Below the pieces are notes generated by a model that worked only from the letters and a program-made list of their open reading frames with translations, searched no databases and was not told the origin of the DNA. Source: CALLPQ01 sp039819545 (lineage in GTDB: Bacteria > Pseudomonadota > Alphaproteobacteria > Caulobacterales > Parvularculaceae). Taken from it: 57,914 nucleotides of DNA. Positions 44,734 through 51,199 of the stretch are shown here, in pieces (position 1 is the stretch's first letter; each line of letters begins with the position of its first letter). The stretch lies in NCBI GenBank assembly GCA_039819545.1, contig JBCBRS010000016.1, forward strand, positions 1-57,914, in the 5' to 3' direction. The position numbers and the translations under genes were made by a program.

Positions 44734-45420
44734 ATGACAACAACGTCACCCATGACCGACCCCGACGGTGCCGAGGCGCCAGGTTCTGAACTTGGTGTTT
44801 CTGAACTTGGTGTTTCTGAGAAAGGTGTTTCCGGGACGCAAGCCCCCGCGCCCGCCCGCGCCACCTTCACGGCCATGGACAACGCAACCCAGGAAGACTG
44901 GATGGCCATCGCCGCCAGCTTCTTTCCGTTTGCCTCCCGGGGCGGGGAACGCATCCTGAAGCATTTGTCGCTCCTGAAGGGTGACCATGGCGGCTTTCCT
45001 GTGGACAGGTTTGAGCACTCCTTGCAAACGGCGACGCGCGCCCACCGCGATGGCCGTGATGAGGAATATGTGGTCTGTGCCCTCCTGCACGATATTGGCG
45101 ATATTCTTGGCGCGCATAACCATCCCGATATCGCGGCGGCCATCGTCAGGCCCTTCGTTTCGGCGGAAAATCACTGGATGGTTGCCCATCACGGGATTTT
45201 TCAGGGCCACTATTATTTTGATTATCTGGGCATGGATCCGAACTTGCGCGACCGGTATCAGGGCCACCCGCATTTTGACCGCACAGCCCATTTTTGCGAG
45301 GCCTACGACCAGACCGCCTTTGACCCCGATTTCGACACCATGCCCCTGTCCGCCTTCGAGCCCATGGTCATGCGCGTCTTCGAAAGCCCCAAACACCCGT
45401 TCATGATGCCAGCCGATTGA
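44734..45420 (+). CDS. HD-domain protein resembling PhnZ/inositol-oxygenase di-iron oxygenases
   Basis: About 228 residues: a low-complexity N-terminus containing repeats of the type SELGV, then an HD-fold domain. Candidate metal ligands are FEHSLQ, the paired HD in CALLHDIGDIL, the histidine in AHNHPDIAAAIV, HWMVAHHGIFQ, and an aspartate in FCEAYDQTAFDP. This ligand order fits the HD mixed-valence di-iron oxygenases (PhnZ, TmpB, myo-inositol oxygenase), which cleave C-P or C-C bonds, better than phosphohydrolases, but an ordinary HD hydrolase is not excluded. It shares a 183-base intergenic region with the ABC importer operon, so a common regulator is plausible. Confidence 0.75.
   Translation: MTTTSPMTDPDGAEAPGSELGVSELGVSEKGVSGTQAPAPARATFTAMDNATQEDWMAIAASFFPFASRGGERILKHLSLLKGDHGGFPVDRFEHSLQTATRAHRDGRDEEYVVCALLHDIGDILGAHNHPDIAAAIVRPFVSAENHWMVAHHGIFQGHYYFDYLGMDPNLRDRYQGHPHFDRTAHFCEAYDQTAFDPDFDTMPLSAFEPMVMRVFESPKHPFMMPAD
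44784..44828 (+). repeat. 15-base tandem repeat in the HD gene N-terminus
   Basis: TTCTGAACTTGGTGT occurs twice without gaps (44784-44813), followed by one diverged copy (44814-44828). The period is in frame and encodes the repeated SELGV. It lies outside the catalytic domain. Confidence 0.9.
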
Positions 45421-45540
45421 CCCGGTTTGGCGGGTGGTGCTGCGGTTTGAATGGGAAAGGGGTTTATCGTCCGATTACTGCCGATCACACGCGGGGCAAC
45501 AAACGCCCTGAAGCGGTCGCTTGGGCTTCGGCCAAGACTC

Positions 45541-45716
45541 GCCAATTGTGTTGAAAAACTCGAAACTATCCAGCTTTCTCTGTATGCGGTTGATATTTTT
45601 TGGCAAGAATGTCGGCGTGGATGAATCAATACGCTAATAAAGCCATTTCTGGTGGAATATCATTCTGGAAGCGTTTCCGGCAGGGCGCCCCAAAATAGTT
45701 TTTCAACAGAATTGGC
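45541..45716. mobile_element. MITE-like element or IS remnant with 20-base inverted repeats
   Basis: GCCAATTGTGTTGAAAAACT at 45541-45560 and its inverse at 45697-45716 match at 19 of 20 bases. About 136 bases of non-coding sequence lie between them. The TGTTGAAAAACT core resembles the subterminal ends of some IS families in proteobacteria. No transposase ORF is present and no convincing target duplication is visible, so this is a miniature or decayed element. The surrounding gap 45421-45820 holds nothing else that I recognise. Confidence 0.6.
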
Positions 45717-45820
45717 CAATTGCAGTCAGTCAGCGGAATTTAACGAGGGGCGGTTTAGGGGCGGGTTTAGGTCGCTGATCGACGCCTATAAGACAAGCGC
45801 GAGTCGCACTACTGTAAGGC

Positions 45821-46438
45821 ATGGTCAGTGTCTTACTCAAAGATCGAAATCTGCTCTTCATCCATGTTCCCAAAACTGGCGGTGGGTCGATCAGTCGAGC
45901 GCTACGCGCTGAGCCTGATGCCGTTCTTTACCCTGTACGTGAGATGGAAGTAGTGGAACCTTGCATCAGCCAGCTTTCCCGGCAGCTTGATAAGCCTCTA
46001 AATGAGTACCGCACCGTCGCTTTTGTCCGAAACCCTTGGGACTGGACCGTATCTGGATATCTTCACGTTACAGAGAATATGCGTGCATATGACTGCCCTC
46101 CGACGTTCAAGGAGTTCGTTCAGGGAAACTGGCTTGGGGCGACAATTTTGCGGTATCCAACCAAATTCACAAAGCCTGAGGCATATGTCGCTTACCATAC
46201 CCAAATTACGCCCTGGATGCATTTATTTCCTTCTGGGTCAAAGGCCTCGATTCATGATCTTTGTACATTTGAAACTCTTGAGCGCGACGCGAAAGAGGTA
46301 TTGGGAATAAGCACACGATTACCTCATGTAAATCGTTCAGAGCGCGATCACTATTCTGCCTACTACGATGACGAAACTCGCGAACTTGTTGGTATTCGAC
46401 ATGCCGATCTGATCAACACGATCGGCTATGTCTTTTGA
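45821..46438 (+). CDS. sulfotransferase family protein
   Basis: About 205 residues. The 5'-phosphosulfate-binding loop is FIHVPKTGGGSISRAL near the N-terminus, and the 3'-phosphate motif is AFVRNPWDWTVSGYL, both characteristic of PAPS-dependent sulfotransferases of the Sulfotransfer_2 (carbohydrate) type. These transfer sulfate to sugars or other hydroxyls. The gene stands alone in an AT-richer region among repeat and fragment sequences and has AAGG upstream of the ATG. It has no neighbouring glycosyltransferases, so the acceptor is unknown. Horizontal acquisition is likely. Confidence 0.85.
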   Translation: MVSVLLKDRNLLFIHVPKTGGGSISRALRAEPDAVLYPVREMEVVEPCISQLSRQLDKPLNEYRTVAFVRNPWDWTVSGYLHVTENMRAYDCPPTFKEFVQGNWLGATILRYPTKFTKPEAYVAYHTQITPWMHLFPSGSKASIHDLCTFETLERDAKEVLGISTRLPHVNRSERDHYSAYYDDETRELVGIRHADLINTIGYVF

Positions 46439-46506
46439 CTTAACCCAAGCCCGCGAGTCCGTTTTAGGCCGAAAAAAGACATCTCATATGGTGCACTACC
46501 GAGTCT

Positions 46507-46599
46507 TAGACCCCCGCCTTCGCGGGGGTGACGGATTGAGGATTGTACCTTGCAGGGTCATCGCTACTCTATTGTCATTCCCGCGAAGGCGGGAATCCA
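46507..46599. repeat. inverted pair of palindromic repeat units (BIME-like)
   Basis: One unit, around CCCCCGCCTTCGCGGGGG, is at 46507-46532. A second, around TTCCCGCGAAGGCGGGAA, is at 46574-46599 in the opposite orientation. Each is itself a hairpin, and flanking bases share GTGCA at both outer ends. This repeat type differs from those at 1-400. The rest of the 670-base gap 46439-47108 holds the TetR fragment and a palindrome; no intact gene was seen. Confidence 0.8.
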
Positions 46600-46750
46600 T
46601 TGTGCAGTGTATTCTCTGTTTTGCGATGGCCGTTATTGTGCGGTTTCAACTATCGTTGACAGTAAATTCGGGTCACTTTTAAGACGTCCAACTTAAAGCC
46701 CAGAATGTCCAATATGGCCCAAACCCAGCCACTCTGATTGCGAGGGGAGC

Positions 46751-46954
46751 CTAAGCTGCTCCGGCCCCTCGTTTCAAAATCACACGCAGATATCGTGCGT
46801 AAAGGTCTGCTTGGTTTGTCCCGGCGACGGTTGCGCCAAGCTGTTGAAACCCGAGAAAGGCCGCGTATTCCACACGCGCCAGCGCGGCGGCATCGAGGTT
46901 TGGTAGCGCCAGGCCCGCATAAAGCGTCTGGAGAAACGCAATCCATGAAGCGGT
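46751..46954 (-). pseudogene. C-terminal fragment of a TetR-type transcriptional regulator
   Basis: In the frame ending at TAG 46751 the minus strand reads about 68 codons, including WIAFLQTLYAGLAL, RVEYAAFLGFQQLGA and ADLYARYLRVILKRGAGA. This has the helical, alanine-rich composition and ending of TetR/AcrR-family ligand-binding domains. An in-frame stop lies at 46955-46957, and no start codon or DNA-binding domain precedes it. It is therefore a 3' remnant of a gene whose front has been lost, probably by the rearrangement that placed the AT-rich sequence at 46958-47108. The family assignment is moderate; the coding look is clear. Confidence 0.5.
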
Positions 46955-47064
46955 TTAGATTAATTTCTTAATGGCGCGAATTTAAGACGCAGAAAGAACG
47001 CGTTCGCTCGTTCTCGAAAGCTAAGAGAGCCACCCGCTTCAGATTTAAAGCGATATACAATTTT

Positions 47065-47076
47065 CTGGTATACCAG
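47065..47076. promoter_or_regulatory. perfect 12-base palindrome upstream of the DUF4345 gene
   Basis: CTGGTATACCAG is a perfect palindrome 33 bases ahead of the DUF4345 start codon. Its TGGTATACCA core resembles the symmetrical TGGTNNACCA operators of GntR/FadR-type repressors. No such regulator lies nearby. Confidence 0.4.
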
Positions 47077-47108
47077 TGCCCAGCCTTAGCCTAAACCCTT
47101 TCTAGACA

Positions 47109-47522
47109 ATGGCACAGAAATACACTCCCACCGTATATCAACGCTCTGTGATGGTCGTGACGCTTTTAATCGCGCTGTGGATTGGATTGATCGCGCTCAG
47201 TGCCCCCGAGCAATTGCTTGAGGCCATGCAAATGGCGTCGACCGGACCGGCGGGCTTGAATGAGGTCCGCGGTCAATATGGCGGCTTCTTTCTCGCACTC
47301 GCAGTGTTTCTAGGGCTTGGAATTGCGGGTCAGGTGCGTCCAGCAGCAGTATTGATGGTTCTGCTCGTTTTGTACGGGGGCGTATTTAGCGGGCGCGTGA
47401 TCCACCTGGCTCTGGGCAATTTTTCGGATTTCTCAGACTATCCAATGGCGATGAAAGCAATCCACTTCGTAGATTTCGCTGGTTTTATTGCGAGTGTAAT
47501 AGGATTGCGGCGGTCGCAGTAA
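47109..47522 (+). CDS. DUF4345 family membrane protein
   Basis: About 137 residues with four hydrophobic segments. The signature GLNEVRGQYGGFFLALAVFL, then GGVFSGRVIHLALGN, fits DUF4345. The N-terminal helix is SVMVVTLLIALWIGLIALS. The family has no known function and usually occurs as small inner-membrane proteins. The gene is isolated between fragments; the palindrome just upstream suggests its own regulation. Confidence 0.85.
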   Translation: MAQKYTPTVYQRSVMVVTLLIALWIGLIALSAPEQLLEAMQMASTGPAGLNEVRGQYGGFFLALAVFLGLGIAGQVRPAAVLMVLLVLYGGVFSGRVIHLALGNFSDFSDYPMAMKAIHFVDFAGFIASVIGLRRSQ

Positions 47523-47709
47523 GATCAAACTCTCTTACTTGGCTTTTTTCGCCAGGTATCTCAGACGATGCTTTGGGGCGTAAAGCGCATCTGAGGCTAG
47601 AGTCTGTTTTTGGGCGTTTCCCGCCTCACACTCAGTGGCTGTTCTGGGGCGAGAATAGGTCGCTGATTTTCTGGTGATAAAAAGCACAGCTCGCTTTGAG
47701 CCCCTCTTA

Positions 47710-48312
47710 TCAGCATCCGCCGGAGATAAAGGCGACGGTGTAGTCATCATTTTCGTCGCGTGCGCGAATCCACGCGGTGATAAATTCACCCTCCGCAACA
47801 ACAGCCTCATCAGCACATGTTGCTTCCGGCAAAGTGATCTTCAGCCAATATTCTTTTGTGTGTGAGTGCCCGTAGCGTTTCCTTGCACGCTCATCATACG
47901 CTTCAAAATCCTGAATAACCGCGCGCCCAATAACATCAACTGCCGGCTCAAAGTATTGTAAATTGCTGCTGTTTGAAGGGGCGAACCTCACTTCTCGCAA
48001 TGGACCACCGGGGTAGTCAGCCACCCGGACAACTGGGTTCTGGAGATATGATAAGTAGTCGGCACCAAGAAATTCAGGATAATCCAAATATCCATCAATT
48101 GGTTTTCTCTTGAGCCAAACGTCTTCATCATCCAGGCGAACTCTGAGCCAGTCATTGTAGTGCCCGTAGACAATGATACCGGGAACGTCTTCATATACTT
48201 TCAGGGCTTCAAACTGAGACAGAGACACTGTGATTTGCTCCGGCGGTGTCGAGCAATTCACAGGATGGGTGGTCCTGATCTCCACAACCAATAGACCAGA
48301 ACGCGTCCCCAC
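47710..48312 (-). CDS. orphan protein with SH3-like N-terminal part
   Basis: About 200 residues. Residues about 37-70 (VYEDVPGIIVYGHYNDWLRV followed by DDEDVWLKR) resemble a bacterial SH3-type fold. The rest is beta-rich and ends in GC without membrane segments. The apparent start is GTG 48312, two codons after an in-frame stop, with no signal peptide, although SH3-like domains usually belong to exported proteins; the N-terminus may have been lost. It converges on the DUF4345 gene and is divergent from the FKBP gene. No family is recognised. Confidence 0.6.
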   Translation of the reverse strand: MGTRSGLLVVEIRTTHPVNCSTPPEQITVSLSQFEALKVYEDVPGIIVYGHYNDWLRVRLDDEDVWLKRKPIDGYLDYPEFLGADYLSYLQNPVVRVADYPGGPLREVRFAPSNSSNLQYFEPAVDVIGRAVIQDFEAYDERARKRYGHSHTKEYWLKITLPEATCADEAVVAEGEFITAWIRARDENDDYTVAFISGGC

Positions 48313-48387
48313 TCTACCGAACCGGTTGGAACGGGCGGGCGGGTGCGGTAGACCTACGACACGTTTTTTCGTTCGGAGTTCGACCCC

Positions 48388-49830
48388 ATGCCCCTTTCCC
48401 CTTTTGCCCGCACGCTCGCGGTGGGTACCGCCCTCGCCCTTATCACCGCATGCAGCGGTGAAAAGGAGGTCACGGCCAAGACATCTGATGCGCCCGATGC
48501 CGAGGCGCGTTCTCTAACGGCTGAAACGGCGCCCAATACGAAAGCCGGTACCGAACGCAGCGAGGCGGAAAGAACCGCCGCCGCAGCAGAGCAGGCCGCC
48601 GCCGCGCAGGCCCTTGCGGCGGAAAAGAAGGAAGCCGCCGAGGCATTCCTCGCCGAAAACGCCTTGAAAGAGGCGGTCACGGTGTTGCCCAGCGGTTTGC
48701 AATATGAAGTGATCGAAACCGGTGCGGATGGCGGCGAAAAGCCGGTTCCCGGCCAGATGATCGAAATCGACTACACCGGCTCCCTGATGGATGGGACGAC
48801 ATTTGATTCGTCACGCGAACGCGGCGCCACCGCGCGCTTTCCCCTCCAGGAAGGGCTGATCGAAGGGTTTCTTGAAGCTTTGCCCCTGATGAAGGAAGGC
48901 GACCGGTACATCTTTACCATGCCGCCCACCCTTGCCTATGGCGAGGCGGGCACGCCGGGTGGGCCCATCCCGCCCAACGAGGCGCTGACCTTTGATGTGA
49001 AACTCGTCCGGGTTCTGACGGCAGAGAATAACAAGGCCGCTGCCGACGCGTTCTTTACCGAGAACGCCAAAAAAGACGGGGTCAAGAAAACCGCATCGGG
49101 CCTGCAATACAAGGTAATCAATCGCGGTGACGGGGCAGCACAACCGCGCATCGGCGATCAGGTCAGCGTTCACTTCCGCGGTATGCTGACTAATGGTACG
49201 GAATTCACCAACACCTATTTGGGCGGCGAGCCCCGGGTCTTGCCCGTGGAAAGTACAATCGCCGGGCTAACCGAAGGCGTCCAGTTGATGAGCCCCGGCG
49301 ATAAATATGCCCTCTACATCCCGTCCGCCCTCGCCTACGCAGAAGAAGGCGACCCCCGCAATCTGATCGCCGCGAATGAGGCGCTGATCTTTGAGGTGGA
49401 GCTGTTCGATATTATCAATCCGGACCGCAACCTGGAAAAAGCGCAAGCCTTCCTCGCGGAAAATGCCGGGAAACAAGGGGTCAAAACAACCGACACCGGG
49501 CTGCAATACAAGGTTTTGAAAAAAGGCCCCGGCGGCCCCACGCCGACGGCCAGCGACCGCGTACAAGTGCATTACAAAGGCACCCTCATCGATGGCACAC
49601 AGTTTGATAGCTCATACGACCGGGGCCAACCGGCAACCTTTCCCCTCAACCGGGTCATCAGCGCCTGGACCGAAGGGGTGCAATTGATGAGCGTTGGCGA
49701 CACATTCGAGTTTTTTGTGCCGCCCGCACTCGGCTATGGCGAGGCCGGCACGGGCTCGGGATCGATCGGCCCCAATGAGGCGCTGATCTTCACGGTTGAG
49801 CTTTTGGCCGTGAACCCGGACGACCAATAG
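48388..49830 (+). CDS. lipoprotein with three tandem FKBP-type peptidyl-prolyl isomerase domains
   Basis: About 480 residues. The N-terminus is a lipoprotein signal (AVGTALALITACSGEK, lipobox before the cysteine), then an alanine- and glutamate-rich linker, then three FKBP units (about 90-208, 215-338 and 345-478). Each opens with the same helix-and-strand motif: AEAFLAENALKEAV, ADAFFTENAKKDGV, AQAFLAENAGKQGV, all followed by GLQY. Domains 1 and 3 keep the active-site Tyr and FDSS (DYTGSLMDGTTFDSS; HYKGTLIDGTQFDSS) and the YGEAG loop. Domain 2 has HFRGMLTNGTEFTNT and YAEEG, losing the tyrosine and the FDSS aspartate, so it is probably non-catalytic. FkpA-like envelope foldase is the likely role. 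Confidence 0.92.
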   Translation: MPLSPFARTLAVGTALALITACSGEKEVTAKTSDAPDAEARSLTAETAPNTKAGTERSEAERTAAAAEQAAAAQALAAEKKEAAEAFLAENALKEAVTVLPSGLQYEVIETGADGGEKPVPGQMIEIDYTGSLMDGTTFDSSRERGATARFPLQEGLIEGFLEALPLMKEGDRYIFTMPPTLAYGEAGTPGGPIPPNEALTFDVKLVRVLTAENNKAAADAFFTENAKKDGVKKTASGLQYKVINRGDGAAQPRIGDQVSVHFRGMLTNGTEFTNTYLGGEPRVLPVESTIAGLTEGVQLMSPGDKYALYIPSALAYAEEGDPRNLIAANEALIFEVELFDIINPDRNLEKAQAFLAENAGKQGVKTTDTGLQYKVLKKGPGGPTPTASDRVQVHYKGTLIDGTQFDSSYDRGQPATFPLNRVISAWTEGVQLMSVGDTFEFFVPPALGYGEAGTGSGSIGPNEALIFTVELLAVNPDDQ

Positions 49831-49862
49831 CCCGAGGGCGCGCCGGAAGACCCGTTTATCAG

Positions 49863-49895
49863 GGGCAGGCCTTTTGCTGGGCCTGCCCTTTGTTT
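49863..49895 (+). terminator. rho-independent terminator of the FKBP gene
   Basis: GGGCAGGCC (49863-49871) pairs perfectly with GGCCTGCCC (49880-49888) around an eight-base loop, followed by TTTGTTT. It ends the FKBP transcript 33 bases after the stop codon and lies ahead of the true start of the next gene. Confidence 0.92.
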
Positions 49896-49940
49896 ATGAC
49901 GGTGGAGCGACCAACGCATACCTGTCAGGAGGACCAAGAC

Positions 49941-51131
49941 GTGGCATCAAGCATCGACAAGCCGGGCAAAGACACCAGCAACCGCGCCGCCTTCGCCACC
50001 CGCGTCATTCATGCGGGCCAGCACCCCGACCCCACAACCGGGGCGGTGATGCCACCGATTTACGCAACCTCCACCTATGCACAAAAAAGCCCGGGCGTTC
50101 ATCAGGGCTTTGAATATTCGCGGACCCACAACCCGACCCGCTTTGCCTATGAGCGCTGCATTGCCGACCTGGAAAACGGCACACGCGGTTTTGCCTTTGC
50201 ATCCGGCATGGCCGCCATCGGCACGCTGTTGGAGTTATTCCCTGCCGGCAGCCATGTGATTGCCATGGATGATGTTTATGGCGGCACGTTTCGGCTCTTT
50301 GACAAAGTCCGTAGGCGGAGCGCGAATTTCGACTTTTCTTTCGTGGACATGACCGACCCCGACGCAATCCATGCGGCGGTGCGCCCGGAGACGAAAATGA
50401 TCTGGGTGGAGAGCCCGACCAATCCTCTCCTGAAAATTGTTGATATCGAAGCCGTTTCAAAGATCGCACGCCAGCATGATCTCTTGCTTGGGTGCGACAA
50501 TACTTTTGCCTCCCCCTATTGCCAGCGGCCGCTGGATCTCGGCGCTGATGTGGTGATGCACTCCGCCACCAAATATCTGAATGGCCATTCGGACATGGTG
50601 GGCGGCATTCTGGTGGTGAAGGACGAGGCGCTCGGCGAAGAGCTTGCATTTTTGCAGAACTCCGTTGGCAGTGTTCAAGGCCCATTTGACAGTTTCCTTG
50701 CCCTGCGCGGGTTGAAAACCCTGTCCTTGCGCATGCAGCGCCATTGCGAAACCGCGGGCGACCTTGCCGGCTGGCTGGAGGCCCATCCGGCCATCGACCG
50801 GGTCACCTATCCGGGTCTACGCTCCCACCCTGCCCACGATGTCGCCAAACGGCAGATGCATGCGTTTGGCGGGATGGTGACGATTTTTCTGAAAGGCGGG
50901 CTTGATGCGGCGCGGACCATGTTGGAGCGCGTGGACCTGTTTACCCTCGCCGAAAGCCTCGGCGGTGTTGAAAGCCTCATCGAACATCCGGGGATCATGA
51001 CCCACGCGTCGATCCCCAAGGACCGGCGCGCCGCGCTCGGCGTTGATGATGCGTTGGTGCGATTGTCCGTCGGGATTGAAGAGGCGGGCGATCTGCGCCG
51101 TGACCTTGAACAGGCCCTCGCTGGTCTCTAA
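49941..51131 (+). CDS. cystathionine gamma-lyase/gamma-synthase family PLP enzyme
   Basis: Trans-sulfuration enzyme of the Cys/Met metabolism PLP family, about 396 residues. The PLP-binding lysine is in HSATKYLNGHSDMVGG. Other motifs are YSRTHNPTRFAYERCIADLE, CDNTFASPYCQRPLDLGADV and SLGGVESLIEHPGIMTHASI. Start GTG 49941 is chosen for the AGGAGG at 49927-49932 eight bases upstream; the ATG at 49890 would place the N-terminus inside the FKBP terminator. Gamma-lyase, gamma-synthase and related lyases cannot be separated reliably by eye. Confidence 0.92.
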   Translation: MASSIDKPGKDTSNRAAFATRVIHAGQHPDPTTGAVMPPIYATSTYAQKSPGVHQGFEYSRTHNPTRFAYERCIADLENGTRGFAFASGMAAIGTLLELFPAGSHVIAMDDVYGGTFRLFDKVRRRSANFDFSFVDMTDPDAIHAAVRPETKMIWVESPTNPLLKIVDIEAVSKIARQHDLLLGCDNTFASPYCQRPLDLGADVVMHSATKYLNGHSDMVGGILVVKDEALGEELAFLQNSVGSVQGPFDSFLALRGLKTLSLRMQRHCETAGDLAGWLEAHPAIDRVTYPGLRSHPAHDVAKRQMHAFGGMVTIFLKGGLDAARTMLERVDLFTLAESLGGVESLIEHPGIMTHASIPKDRRAALGVDDALVRLSVGIEEAGDLRRDLEQALAGL

Positions 51132-51199
51132 TTGGCGGCCCTTAACCGCTGACGTTGATCGCGGGCCACCGTTTTTTGTCCGTAACAAGAGTATCGATT

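Noticed and set aside
45652..45912. Plus-strand ORF of 86 residues ahead of the sulfotransferase
   Set aside because: It runs across the right inverted repeat and into the sulfotransferase in another frame, with no family similarity.
47535..47816. Minus-strand ORF of 93 residues near the DUF4345 and SH3-like gene ends
   Set aside because: It overlaps the SH3-like gene end in a different frame and has no recognisable domain; the composition is ordinary for a chance frame.
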